Origin: Palsa-1150 sp036490515
GTDB taxonomy: Bacteria; Myxococcota_A; Polyangia; Polyangiales; Polyangiaceae
Length of the DNA stretch: 64,000 nucleotides
Assembly: GCA_036490515.1 (NCBI GenBank)
Contig: DASXDU010000011.1
Location: forward strand, 248,001-312,000
Direction of reading: 5' to 3'
Each line of letters begins with the position of its first letter. The first letter of the stretch is position 1. Positions 1 to 8,299 of the stretch are shown in pieces. A model generated the notes under the pieces. That model saw only the letters and a program-made list of their open reading frames with translations. It made no database searches and was not told the origin of the DNA. Made by a program: the position numbers and the translations under genes.

Positions 1-270
1 GTCGCCCCCCCGGGCGTCACGCTGGTCGTCACGAACCCGCCGATGGGCCGCCGCGCCGTCCGCGAGCACGGTCTGGCCGACGCGCTCGACCGCTTCGTGG
101 CGCACGCCGCCTCGGTCCTCGTGAAGGGCGGGCGGCTCGTTTGGATCGCGCCCTGGCCAGCGCGCGCGCGGACGGCGGCGACGATCGCCCGCCTTTCGCT
201 CGCGTGGGCGCGCACCGTCGACATGGGCGGCTTCGACGCCGAGCTCCAGCGCTGGACGAAACTAGAGTAA
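1..270 (+). CDS. RNA methyltransferase, RlmL/THUMP-type methylase domain (3' end only)
   Basis: Only the last 89 codons are present; the frame is open to the window edge and ends at TAA 268-270. The fragment reads VTNPPMGRR near its start. This is the N-P-P catalytic motif of SAM-dependent RNA methylases of the UPF0020/RlmL group. A hydrophobic strand, GGRLVWIAP, follows, as in the end of a Rossmann methylase core. The substrate is probably rRNA or tRNA guanine, inferred from family. The last 9 bases overlap the 3' end of the convergent histidine kinase gene. The N-terminal THUMP part, if present, lies outside the window, so the subfamily cannot be settled. Confidence 0.7.
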   Translation, partial: VAPPGVTLVVTNPPMGRRAVREHGLADALDRFVAHAASVLVKGGRLVWIAPWPARARTAATIARLSLAWARTVDMGGFDAELQRWTKLE

Positions 271-1575
271 GTGCGCGTGGACGATCGCGCGGAGAGCCGC
301 GCGGTCGAGCGGCTTCTCGAGCCGCGTGTTCGTGACGCCCTCGAGGAACGCCTCGGCGCGCGCCGTGTACGCGCCCCCCGTCATGAAGACCATGCGCCGC
401 GCCTGCTGCGCGTCGATCGCGACCACCTCCTCGTGCACGTCCATGCCCGTCAGCGTGGGCATCATCAGGTCGCAGAGGATGAGGTCGAACCGCGCGCCCG
501 CGCGGAGCCGCTCCACCGCCGCCACGGGGTCCGTCATCGCCTCGACGTCGTGCGCTCCGGCGAGGAGGCGCTGCACGGCGCGCCCCATCATCGGCTCGTC
601 GTCGATGACCAGGACCTTCGCGCGCCGATCCGCGAGCGCCGCACCGCGCCTACTCGACGGCGGAGGCTTCGCGTCCTCCTCGACGACGCGCTTCAGGTTC
701 ACGCGGAACGTCGTGCCGCTCGCCGGCGCGCTCTCGAACGCGATCGTCCCGCCCATGGCCACGACGATCGCCTGGCAGATGCTCAGGCCGAGCCCCACCC
801 CCCCGCCCGCCTTGGTCGTGAAGAACGGATCGAACACCCTGCGGTGGTGCTCGGGCGGTATGCCGCAGCCCGCGTCGGACACCTCGATGACGCAGCGGTC
901 GGCCCCCTCGTCGCGGAGCACCACCCGGATCTCGTGGTGCTCCGGATCGCCTTCCGGCGTCGCCTCGGCGGCGTTGAGGAGCAGGTTCAGCACGACCTGC
1001 CCGAGCCGCGCCTCGTTCCCCTCGACCCGCGGCGACCCCTGGTAGTCCTTCACGATCCGCGCGCGCAGGCGGATCGCGCTGAACGCCATGTTGATCGACG
1101 CCTCGACCACGCGCCGCACGTCGAGCGGGCCACGACGCTCCTCGTCGGCGCCCGCGAAGGTCTTGAGGTCGCGAACGAGGAGGCGCACCCGGTCGCCGCC
1201 CTGCCGTGCCTCCTGCAGCGCAGCCGCCACCGCCTTGACCGAAGTCCGCGCACGCGCCAGCCGCGACGCGAGCTCGGCTTCGCCCTCGCCGTCCACGGGA
1301 GCGAGCTGCCCGTCGAGCCTCTGGAGCTCCTCGAGCGCGAACCCGACGTTCGCCAGCGTGTAGCCCAGCGGGTTGTTCACCTCGTGGGCGATGCCCGCCG
1401 CGAGCGTGCCCATCGACGCGACGCGGTCGGCCGGAGCCTGCTCCGTGAATGCGCGCAGCGCGCGGCGCGCCTCGTGGAGCTCGCCCTCGAGCTGCGACAC
1501 GCGCGCCTGGGAGGCGGCTGGGACGCCCGCGCCGGGCGCCTTGTCTTCGGGGTGACTCGACACGGCTGCCCGCAT
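262..1575 (-). CDS. Hybrid sensor histidine kinase with C-terminal receiver domain
   Basis: The 437-residue protein starts at ATG 1575 (MRAAVSS). The longer upstream frame would overlap the divergent zinc-ribbon gene. A short coiled segment (about 25-50) leads into the HisKA H-box GIAHEVNNPLG with the phospho-accepting His near residue 64. Then come the N-box NLLLNAAEA, G1 DAGCGIP and G2 GGVGLGLS of the HATPase_c domain. From about residue 315 a CheY-like receiver follows (VLVIDDEP, phospho-Asp in ILCDLMMP, conserved KP near the end). There is no membrane segment or PAS domain, so it is a soluble kinase whose input is unknown. No partner regulator lies next to it. The gene converges on the methylase gene with a 9-bp overlap. 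Confidence 0.9.
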   Translation of the reverse strand: MRAAVSSHPEDKAPGAGVPAASQARVSQLEGELHEARRALRAFTEQAPADRVASMGTLAAGIAHEVNNPLGYTLANVGFALEELQRLDGQLAPVDGEGEAELASRLARARTSVKAVAAALQEARQGGDRVRLLVRDLKTFAGADEERRGPLDVRRVVEASINMAFSAIRLRARIVKDYQGSPRVEGNEARLGQVVLNLLLNAAEATPEGDPEHHEIRVVLRDEGADRCVIEVSDAGCGIPPEHHRRVFDPFFTTKAGGGVGLGLSICQAIVVAMGGTIAFESAPASGTTFRVNLKRVVEEDAKPPPSSRRGAALADRRAKVLVIDDEPMMGRAVQRLLAGAHDVEAMTDPVAAVERLRAGARFDLILCDLMMPTLTGMDVHEEVVAIDAQQARRMVFMTGGAYTARAEAFLEGVTNTRLEKPLDRAALRAIVHAHLL

Positions 1576-1627
1576 GATAACGCGCGCCCCCTGTACCTGC
1601 GACGAGTCGTCGTGGGACACTGGGGCC

Positions 1628-2179
1628 ATGGCGAGCTGCACCAAGTGCGGTGGGAATCTCATCGCCCAGGCGCGTTTCTGCGCGTCGTGCGGGAGCCCGG
1701 TGGGATCGTCCTCCGTCCTACCGCCGCCTCTCTCCGGCAAGGGAACCGCCGCGCCGGCGCCCGACCCCTTCGCTCGCACCATCCTCAGCGACCACGGGTC
1801 GCCCGTGCCCGACGCGCTCAAGCCCGCGGGCGTCTCGCCGATGGCCGCGAGCGTCATGAAGCCGCAGTCGCAGCCCCCGGCCCCGCGCCCGCCCGTTTCC
1901 CCGTCGACCGCCCCGCCGCCCCAGCCGCAAGGCCACGCCCAGCCAGCCCCCCAGCAGCCTTTCCAGCCCGCCGCGCCTGCGGGGCCCGCGCAGTACGCCG
2001 CCCCGGCGGCCCAGCAGTCGCACCCGTTCGCGCCGGGCACGCTCGTCCTCGTGTACTGGGCCGACGGCAATCGCTATCCCGGCACGGTGCTCCAGATCGC
2101 GCAGCACCACGTGTTCGTCGCCTTCCCCAACGGGACGCAGCAGTGGGTCGACGCGCGCTACGTGCAGGCCGGCGCCTGA
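1628..2179 (+). CDS. Zinc-ribbon protein with Pro/Ala-rich linker and C-terminal Tudor-like domain
   Basis: The 183-residue protein starts MASCTKCGG, with a zinc ribbon of two CxxC knuckles (CTKC and CASC within the first 24 residues). A disordered Pro/Ala/Gln-rich stretch covers roughly residues 30-135. The last 45 residues (LVLVYWADGNRYPGTVLQI ... WVDARYV) look like an SH3/Tudor-like beta-barrel of the kind that binds chromatin marks or RNA-associated partners in eukaryotes. The bacterial role is unknown to me. It is divergent from the histidine kinase (52-bp gap) and is followed after 8 bp by the thioesterase gene, so the two are probably co-transcribed. A zinc-ribbon N terminus recurs in two other proteins of this window (13272 and 20229). 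Confidence 0.75.
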   Translation: MASCTKCGGNLIAQARFCASCGSPVGSSSVLPPPLSGKGTAAPAPDPFARTILSDHGSPVPDALKPAGVSPMAASVMKPQSQPPAPRPPVSPSTAPPPQPQGHAQPAPQQPFQPAAPAGPAQYAAPAAQQSHPFAPGTLVLVYWADGNRYPGTVLQIAQHHVFVAFPNGTQQWVDARYVQAGA

Positions 2180-2187
2180 GGAACGAC

Positions 2188-2616
2188 GTGGATCCCGACG
2201 CGCTACGGCAGGTGATGGAGGAGCTCATCCCGTTCAACCGGGTGCTGGGCGTGAAGGTCATCGAGATCGACCGCGGGCACGTCCGCATGGAGATCCCCTT
2301 CCGCGAGGAGCTCATCGGGGACCCGCTGCGGCGGGCGATGCACGGCGGCGTCATCTCGGCGCTCGCCGACACGGCGGGCGGGTGCGCCGTCTGGAGCTCG
2401 CTCGAGGAGCCGCGGGCGCGCGTCTCGACGATCGACATGCGCATCGACTACCTGCGCCCGGGCCGCAACGAGACGCTCGTGGCCGAGGCGACGGTCGTGC
2501 GCGTCGGGCGCCGCGTGGGCGTGACCGACATGCGCGTCTTCCACCCGAGCGCGCCCCTCGACGCCATCGCGACCGGCAAGGGCGTCTACAACGTCGTCGT
2601 CCCCAAGAACGCCTGA
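2188..2616 (+). CDS. PaaI-type hotdog thioesterase
   Basis: The 142-residue protein has the hotdog fold signature MHGGVISALADTAGG (about residues 51-65), typical of PaaI/YbgC-type acyl-CoA thioesterases, followed by the paired strands TIDMRIDYLRPG and EATVVRVGRRVGV. The HGG motif contributes to CoA-thioester binding; the acyl substrate cannot be told from sequence. I chose GTG 2188 because TGAGGA, overlapping the stop of the previous gene, gives a Shine-Dalgarno site at good spacing and the next ATG is internal to the first helix. It is probably translationally coupled to the upstream zinc-ribbon gene. Confidence 0.85.
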   Translation: MDPDALRQVMEELIPFNRVLGVKVIEIDRGHVRMEIPFREELIGDPLRRAMHGGVISALADTAGGCAVWSSLEEPRARVSTIDMRIDYLRPGRNETLVAEATVVRVGRRVGVTDMRVFHPSAPLDAIATGKGVYNVVVPKNA

Positions 2617-2661
2617 CGCGCGCGACGCCTCACGGCGGCTACTCGATCGAGGGCGGTGGGC

Positions 2662-4104
2662 TCACGCGGCGGGGGGGACGCTCGCGGGGGTGGTCTTGTG
2701 GCGGGCGAGGAAGTCGATGAGGTCGATCTTCGTGACGATGCCGACGATCTCGTCGCGGTCCTCGACGATGGCCACCTTCGCGTCGGCGAGGACGCTCTGG
2801 AGGAGCTCGATCTTCGTGTTCGGAGTGACGGTCGCGTAGTCGTCCTCGACCACCTCGCCGACGGGCGTGTCGAGCGTCTTGCCTCCCGCGACGAGCGCGC
2901 GCAGGAGGTCCACCTCGGCGACGATGCCGCGCATCTTTCCGCGGTCCACCACGGGGAGCTGGCTGATGCTCAGGCTCTTCATCTGGTCGATGACGTCGCG
3001 CATCCGCGCGTCGGGCTTCGCCGTCACGATCGGCTTCTTGCCCTGGAGGATGTCCTTCACCGTGCCGATGCCCGGCGCGTCGTCGAGGAAGCCGTTCTCG
3101 CGCATCCAGTCGTCGTTGAAGATCTTCGAGAGGTACTTGTGCCCGCCGTCGGCCAGGAAGACGAGGATGCGCGCGGGCCGCCCGCCGGCCCCCCCGCCGA
3201 GGGACGGAATGACGGCCTTCCCCTTCTCGACCATCGTCTTGGCGTACTTCACCGCGCCCGCCACCGCGGCGCCGCCGGAGCCGCCGACGAAGAGCCCCTC
3301 GAGGCGCGTGAGGTCGCGCGTCATGAGGAAGCACTCCTTGTCGTCGACGCGCACGATGTCGTCGAGGATCTTCAGGTTCATCGTCGTCGGGAAGAAGTCC
3401 TCCCCGATGCCCTCGACCTTGTACGAGAAGCTCTTCGTGACCCGGCCCTGCTTGACGAAGTCGTAGTAGAGCGACCCGACCGGGTCGACGCCCACGATCG
3501 TCAGCTCCTTCATCTTCTCGCGCAGGTACTTGCCCGTGCCGCTCAGCGTTCCGCCCGTGCCCATGCCCGCGCAGAAGACGTCGAACTCCCCGCCCGTCTG
3601 CTGCCAGATCTCGGGGCCGGTCGAGAGGTAGTGGGCCTCGGGGTTGGCGGGGTTGTGGTACTGGTTCGCGTAGAACGTGTTCGGCGCCTCCTTCGCGAGG
3701 CGCAGCGCGACCTGGTAGTAGCTCCGCGGGTCGTCGGCCTCGACCGCCGTGGGGCAGACCACGACCCGCGCGCCGAACGCCCGCAGGTGGCTGATCTTCT
3801 CCTGGCTCATCTTGTCGGGCATCACGAAGACGCACTTGTACCCGCGCAGCGCCGCGAGCAGCGCCAGCGACGCGCCCGTGTTCCCGCTCGTCGCCTCGAC
3901 GATCGTCCCGCCCGGCTTGAGCCCCTCTTCCTCGGCGTGGCGCAGCATGTTCGCCGCCAGGCGGTCCTTGTGGCTGCCGCCCGGGTTCAGGTACTCGCAC
4001 TTGACGTAGATCTCGACCGGCAGGCCGCCCGTCACCTTGTGCAGCTGCACGATGGGCGTGTTTCCGACGGCCTTGCTGATGTCCTCGAGCGCTCCGCGCA
4101 TCAT
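2662..4104 (-). CDS. cbs: Cystathionine beta-synthase (PLP enzyme with C-terminal CBS domain pair)
   Basis: A 480-residue fold-type II PLP enzyme. The PLP lysine lies in NPGGSHKDR (near residue 44), the substrate Asn loop in EATSGNTGAS and the phosphate-binding loop in GMGTGGTLSGTGKYL. The last ~120 residues form two CBS motifs. This architecture is cystathionine beta-synthase (serine plus homocysteine to cystathionine, reverse transsulfuration). The haem-binding N-terminal extension of animal enzymes is absent, as is usual in bacteria. A cysteine synthase would normally lack the CBS pair, so that alternative is less likely. The start is one of two consecutive ATGs (4104 or 4101). Convergent with the thioesterase gene, 45 bp away. 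Confidence 0.88.
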   Translation of the reverse strand: MMRGALEDISKAVGNTPIVQLHKVTGGLPVEIYVKCEYLNPGGSHKDRLAANMLRHAEEEGLKPGGTIVEATSGNTGASLALLAALRGYKCVFVMPDKMSQEKISHLRAFGARVVVCPTAVEADDPRSYYQVALRLAKEAPNTFYANQYHNPANPEAHYLSTGPEIWQQTGGEFDVFCAGMGTGGTLSGTGKYLREKMKELTIVGVDPVGSLYYDFVKQGRVTKSFSYKVEGIGEDFFPTTMNLKILDDIVRVDDKECFLMTRDLTRLEGLFVGGSGGAAVAGAVKYAKTMVEKGKAVIPSLGGGAGGRPARILVFLADGGHKYLSKIFNDDWMRENGFLDDAPGIGTVKDILQGKKPIVTAKPDARMRDVIDQMKSLSISQLPVVDRGKMRGIVAEVDLLRALVAGGKTLDTPVGEVVEDDYATVTPNTKIELLQSVLADAKVAIVEDRDEIVGIVTKIDLIDFLARHKTTPASVPPAA

Positions 4105-4152
4105 GGCGCCTGGAGATACGGGGCGCGCGTCACGCTGGCAAGGGGAGGCGCG

Positions 4153-4785
4153 TCATGCGCCGCGCGGAGCGACCGCCGCGAGCATGCGCCCGCTGTTGGC
4201 GCCGTCCCGCCGGTACGAGTGGAACCGCTCCGGCTCGTGCTTCGTGCAGCCCGCGACGTCCTCGATGCGCGCGTCCGCGAGCCCGAGCGCCCGGAGCTGC
4301 GCCCGCACGGCGGCCCGGAGATCCACGTACGCCTTGGCGCCCTCGGCGTGCACCACGAAGCCGATCCGCTCGCCCACGTCGCGGCCCACCTCGAAGCAGC
4401 ACGCGCCGATGCACGGCCCGATCGCCGCGAGCATCGCCCGGCCGCCGAGGAGCTCCACGCCCGCCCGCACCACGCCGCCCACGACGCCGCGCCACCCGGC
4501 GTGGATCGCCGCCGCGCCGCCGCTCGCCTCGTCGACCACGAGCACCGGGACGCAGTCGGCCACGCGCACGCCCACCGCCTCGCCCCCGACCCGCGCGACG
4601 AGCGCGTCGGCCTCGGCACCCGCCGCGTCCGCCGCGAGCACCGCGCGCGCTCCGTGCACCTGCTTCACCTGGACGATGCGCGGAGCGCCCATCGCCGCCA
4701 GGAGCTCCGCGTCGGCCGCGTCCCGCGTGGGGAACGCGTGGAGGAACCCGGCCTTCGCGAGCCGTTCCGACCGGAGGAGCGCCAT
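4153..4785 (-). CDS. pgeF: PgeF/YfiH-family purine nucleoside (laccase-domain) enzyme
   Basis: The 210-residue protein matches the multicopper-oxidase-like laccase domain family (YfiH, polyphenol oxidase, later assigned as peptidoglycan editing factor and purine nucleoside phosphorylase). Key residues are visible: VHG near the N terminus, the metal Cys in VRVADCVPVLVVD, the His in AAIHAGWRG and the GPCIGACCFEVG loop. It is slightly shorter than the usual ~240 residues. The start ATG 4785 (MALLRS) leaves a 54-bp divergent gap to the Ser/Thr kinase gene. It reads away from that kinase and towards cbs, with a 48-bp gap. Confidence 0.88.
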   Translation of the reverse strand: MALLRSERLAKAGFLHAFPTRDAADAELLAAMGAPRIVQVKQVHGARAVLAADAAGAEADALVARVGGEAVGVRVADCVPVLVVDEASGGAAAIHAGWRGVVGGVVRAGVELLGGRAMLAAIGPCIGACCFEVGRDVGERIGFVVHAEGAKAYVDLRAAVRAQLRALGLADARIEDVAGCTKHEPERFHSYRRDGANSGRMLAAVAPRGA

Positions 4786-4839
4786 CGGGCCGGATGATGC
4801 CGCGACGCGACTCGTGATACCACTTTCCCTCGACCGCCC

Positions 4840-6051
4840 ATGCGCCCGCAGGACCCGTTCATCGGACGCGACATCCTGAACGGCCAGTTCCAGATCCTGC
4901 AGAAGATCGGCTCTGGCGGCATGGGCGCCGTGTACAAGGCGCTCCAGCCGGAGATGAACCGGATGGTGGGGGTGAAGATCCTCCACCCCAAGCTCGCGAA
5001 CCGGAAGGACCTCGTGTCGCGCTTCCGCCGCGAGGCGCGCGCCATGAGCCAGCTCACGCACCCGAACACCGTGAAGGTGTTCATGTTCGGCGAGCTCGAG
5101 GACGGGTCGCTCTACATCATCATGGAGTTCCTCGAGGGCAAGAACCTGAACCAGACGGTGCGGAGCGAGGGCCCGTTCCCGATGGAGCGGGCGCTCCCCG
5201 TCCTCATCGCCGTCTGCGGCGCGCTGGACGAGGCGCACAAGGCCGGGATCATCCACCGGGACCTCAAGCCCGAGAACATCTTCCTCGTGCAGTCGTCGGT
5301 GCAGCGCGACTACCCCAAGGTGCTCGACTTCGGCCTCGCGAAGGTCGGCGAGCGGCAGATGCGCCCGGGCTCGGTCATCCTCACGCAGGAGGGGATGGTC
5401 TTCGGGACGCCCGAGTTCATGAGCCCCGAGCAAGCGCAGGGCAAGCAGCTGACGCCGGCGAGCGACACGTACTCGCTCGCGGTCATCCTCTACGAGGTGC
5501 TGACGGGCAAGCTCCCCTTCGATGCGAAGTCGGCGATGGACTACATCCAGCTCCACGTCACGGGGAAGCCGGCGCCGCTCAGCCAGCGCGTGCCCGGCCG
5601 CACGTTCCCGCCGCTCCTCGACCAGGTGATGGACCGCGCGCTCGCCAAGCGCGCCGAGGACCGCTTCCCGAGCGCGGCGGACTTCGCGGCGGCGATGCAG
5701 ATCGTCCTCCAGGGCGGCACGATGCTCCCGCCGCACCTCGCGGGCGCGCGCGGCGTGGAGATGCCGACGACGCCGTTCGCGCCGATGTCCGTCGACGCGG
5801 CCGTCATGGCGCAGCGGGGCCACGCGCCGCAGGGCCCGCACGGGCACCACGCGCAGCAGCCGAACACCCCGCACCCGCGGCCGGTGGCGGGCGCGATGCA
5901 GCCGTCGCCCCACGGCGCGCCGATGCCCCGGACGCCGCTCCCGGCGGGCGTTCCGCGCACGAACGTGGGCCTCCTCGTCGGCGTGGCCCTCGGGTTTCTC
6001 CTCCTGGGCGTCGGCATCGCCGTCGCGCTCATGAAGTTCGTCGTGCGGTAG
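4840..6051 (+). CDS. Ser/Thr protein kinase (PknB-type) with C-terminal membrane anchor
   Basis: A 403-residue Hanks-type kinase. It shows the Gly loop IGSGGMGAVY (about 22-31), ATP lysine in VGVKIL, catalytic loop HRDLKPEN, DFGLAK magnesium loop and activation segment ending GTPEFMSPEQ. All catalytic residues are intact. After the kinase core (about 15-280) comes a Pro/His/Ala-rich juxtamembrane linker, then one hydrophobic helix near the very C terminus (VGLLVGVALGFLLLGVGIAV) followed by a few residues. The catalytic domain is therefore cytoplasmic, anchored by its tail with no extracellular sensor. The substrate is unknown. Convergent with the following AgmX-like gene (3 bp between stops). 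Confidence 0.92.
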   Translation: MRPQDPFIGRDILNGQFQILQKIGSGGMGAVYKALQPEMNRMVGVKILHPKLANRKDLVSRFRREARAMSQLTHPNTVKVFMFGELEDGSLYIIMEFLEGKNLNQTVRSEGPFPMERALPVLIAVCGALDEAHKAGIIHRDLKPENIFLVQSSVQRDYPKVLDFGLAKVGERQMRPGSVILTQEGMVFGTPEFMSPEQAQGKQLTPASDTYSLAVILYEVLTGKLPFDAKSAMDYIQLHVTGKPAPLSQRVPGRTFPPLLDQVMDRALAKRAEDRFPSAADFAAAMQIVLQGGTMLPPHLAGARGVEMPTTPFAPMSVDAAVMAQRGHAPQGPHGHHAQQPNTPHPRPVAGAMQPSPHGAPMPRTPLPAGVPRTNVGLLVGVALGFLLLGVGIAVALMKFVVR

Positions 6052-6054
6052 GAC

Positions 6055-6774
6055 TCACAGGTCCGCGCCGCCCTCGGGGTCGTCGGGGGAGAAGTCGATC
6101 GGGTAGACGACCGTGAGGGCGCCGTCCTCCGGGGGGGCGTCGAAGCTGACGCTCATCATCGACTCGCGCACGCAGTCCTGCATCGCCGCGTCGTCGAGCG
6201 TCGTGTCGCCGAGGATCTTCACCTCGTCGACCACGCCGCCCACCTTCCGGTCGCCGATCACCTTGAAGTAGACCGCGAGCTTGCCCGCGAGCTTCGGGTT
6301 CTTCTCGAGCGCCGTGGCGTAGCAGTCCTTCGCGAGCGGGAAGAGGTCCTCGCGGACGCGCTTGCGGATGTAGTCGGGGTCCACCTTCGTGCCGCCGCCG
6401 TCGAGGTCGGGGATCTGCGGCATCGTCGGGAAGGGCAGCGCGAACGACGCCGACGGCGCGGCGCTGGCGCTGGGCCGCGCGGCGCTCGGCGCGGCCGCCC
6501 CGGCCTCCGCCACGGCCTGCGCGAGGAGCGCGCGGATCCGGGCGCGCATCGCGTCGGCCTTCGCGCGATCGAGCGGCGGCGCCGCGGGCTCCCCACCGCC
6601 GCCTCCCGCCGACAGCGTCCCGCCCGGGTCGCCCTCCGACCCCGGCTCCGCAGGCACGTCGACCCCCGCCGCGCGCCGGGCCACCTTCTCGCTCGCCATC
6701 GACCACCAGCGCCACAGCAGCAGCACCCCCCCGAGCGCCAGGACCACCATCACCGCGCGCCGCCACGTCTGCAT
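6055..6774 (-). CDS. Membrane-anchored AgmX/PglI-type C-terminal domain protein
   Basis: About 239 residues. An N-terminal hydrophobic helix (AVMVVLALGGVLLLWRWW) is followed by a Gly/Ala/Pro-rich segment. The C-terminal domain runs from about residue 140 (LFPLAKDCYATALEKNP ... GKLAVYFKVIGDRKVG ... CVRESMMSVSF). This pattern of an RxCY-like helix, a Gly-bounded strand pair and a final Cys helix is the AgmX/PglI (TonB-C-like) domain known in gliding-motility and other envelope proteins of Myxococcus; the function here is inferred only. The start could be GTG 6780 or ATG 6774; I used the ATG. A palindromic repeat lies just upstream of the start. Confidence 0.75.
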   Translation of the reverse strand: MQTWRRAVMVVLALGGVLLLWRWWSMASEKVARRAAGVDVPAEPGSEGDPGGTLSAGGGGGEPAAPPLDRAKADAMRARIRALLAQAVAEAGAAAPSAARPSASAAPSASFALPFPTMPQIPDLDGGGTKVDPDYIRKRVREDLFPLAKDCYATALEKNPKLAGKLAVYFKVIGDRKVGGVVDEVKILGDTTLDDAAMQDCVRESMMSVSFDAPPEDGALTVVYPIDFSPDDPEGGADL

Positions 6775-6787
6775 GGGCACACTCTAG

Positions 6788-6919
6788 GGCCCCGAGAGAG
6801 AGAAACAGGAAGTTCAGAAGATCAGAAGGGGGATGGGGTTGGGCGTCCGGTGGTGGGAGGGCCGCACCGGCGAACGGGGCTCATGAATCTTCTGACCCTC
6901 CTGTTTCTCGACTCTCGGT
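6788..6919. repeat. Intergenic palindromic repeat, copy 1
   Basis: Imperfect long inverted repeat. The left arm (about 6790-6836) carries GAGAAACAGGAAGTTCAGAA followed by GATCAGAAGG; the right arm (about 6887-6918) is its shortened reverse complement (CTTCTGACCCTCCTGTTTCT). The middle holds a second pairing (CCGGTG with CACCGG). The right end touches the stop codon of the FecR gene (6920-6922). Related copies lie at 10118, 12692 and 15750. Confidence 0.85.
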
Positions 6920-8296
6920 CTACGGGTCGCCGGGGGGGCCGAAGTCGTGGGACGCGTCGTGCCAGCAGCCCTGGTCGGCGAACACGACGCGCTTCGCCTC
7001 GTCCGGGCCGAGCGACTTCGCCAGGTCGCTCACGATGTTCTGCGACTCGCTCGCCATCGCCAGCTCCGCCGCGACGAGCGGGTCCACCTGCGCACCCGGC
7101 GCCGGCGCCGGGCGCATCCCGGCCATGATCTCGGCCACCTCGCGCAGGTCCGCGTCGTACGCGTGAGGGCCCGTCGCCTGCGTGAGGTCCTGCAGGATGG
7201 AGAGGCACGCGCTCTGGCCGATCTTGCTCACGTCGACGCCGCCGAGGGCCTGGCTGCAGAGCGGCTGGATGACGCCCCAGGTGCGCGTGTTCGACGCCTG
7301 GTAGGCCTGCTGGACGAGCGCGCCGTCCTGGGGCGCGAGCCCGAGCTTGTTCAGCGACCCCGCCGACAGGCTGAAGTCGCCGTTCGGCCCGCCGCACGGC
7401 ACCCGCGTGCGAAGCTCGCCCTCCTTGGCCAGATCCTTCCAGTCCTGCGGCGAGAGGTCGAACTGGCTCTTCCACACGACCCCCCCGTCGGTCGACGCCC
7501 CGGCCGCCCCGAGCTTCTTCTGCGCCGTGTCGAGCTGCTTCTCGAGCTGCTTCTTCTCTCCCTCGAGCGACTCGAGCCGCCGCCGGTAGCGCTGCACGTC
7601 GCTCGCGAGGTTCGCGTTCGCCTCGCTGAGCGCCTTCTCGCCCTCGCTCCCCGTCGCCGCGGCCGCCCCCGCCGGCGCGCCTTCCTCGCCGCCGCCTCCG
7701 ACGCGCGCGACCCCGTCCGGGCCCGCCTTCGCCTGCTGCCCCGCGACGAGGTCCACGCTCTGGCCCGCGTGCGACACCGCCACCTTGCCCTCGTACACGC
7801 CCACGAACGCCGTCGCCGCCAGCACCGCGCCGATCGCGCCCGACCTCACGTCTCGCCCGTTCATCGCGACCTCGTCTCCGTCCACCTGCACGCGGAAGCA
7901 CGTCCCCTTGACCGTCACGTCGGCCGCCGGCGTGTGCACGACGAAGCGCGCGCCCGGCTCGACCCTCCAGAACACGTCGCCCCCCGACTGCGCGATCGCG
8001 TCGTCGTTCCACGACACGTGCGCGCCCGGCTCGAGGACGGCGATCGCCCGCCCGCCGACGCGCACCTCCTCGCGCGCCTTCGCCGTCACGTCGCCGTGCG
8101 CGTGCGCGTCCTTCAGGTGCATCGTCATCGCGACCGCCGCCGCCATCGACGCGACGAGCAGGAGGCCCGCCCCGATCCGCGCGCCGCGCCCCTTGCTCGA
8201 CGCGCGCCGTTCCGCCATCGCCTCGCCGACGACCTTCTCCGCGAAATCGCGCGGAGGCTCCTCTGCGCCCCACGAGCTCCAGTCCTGCGGGTCCAT
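6920..8296 (-). CDS. FecR-domain anti-sigma factor with long extracytoplasmic region
   Basis: A 458-residue protein starting at ATG 8296, three bases after the ECF sigma stop, so the pair is one operon. Residues 1-40 are cytoplasmic and probably bind sigma. One membrane helix follows (GAGLLLVASMAAAVAMTM). The FecR-like domain (about 70-200) includes ARFVVHTPAADVTVKGTCFRV and VYEGKVAVS, the usual FecR core. After it comes a coiled coil (about 235-275), then a Cys-containing C-terminal region of roughly 180 residues with no recognised domain. The protein probably holds the sigma factor until an envelope signal is sensed. The extra C-terminal half is longer than in typical FecR proteins. Confidence 0.8.
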   Translation of the reverse strand: MDPQDWSSWGAEEPPRDFAEKVVGEAMAERRASSKGRGARIGAGLLLVASMAAAVAMTMHLKDAHAHGDVTAKAREEVRVGGRAIAVLEPGAHVSWNDDAIAQSGGDVFWRVEPGARFVVHTPAADVTVKGTCFRVQVDGDEVAMNGRDVRSGAIGAVLAATAFVGVYEGKVAVSHAGQSVDLVAGQQAKAGPDGVARVGGGGEEGAPAGAAAATGSEGEKALSEANANLASDVQRYRRRLESLEGEKKQLEKQLDTAQKKLGAAGASTDGGVVWKSQFDLSPQDWKDLAKEGELRTRVPCGGPNGDFSLSAGSLNKLGLAPQDGALVQQAYQASNTRTWGVIQPLCSQALGGVDVSKIGQSACLSILQDLTQATGPHAYDADLREVAEIMAGMRPAPAPGAQVDPLVAAELAMASESQNIVSDLAKSLGPDEAKRVVFADQGCWHDASHDFGPPGDP

Positions 8297-8299
8297 CGG

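Noticed and set aside
2662..4104. Cysteine synthase (CysK) as the identity of the PLP enzyme
   Set aside because: The C-terminal pair of CBS domains and 480-residue length fit cystathionine beta-synthase better than the ~310-residue CysK.
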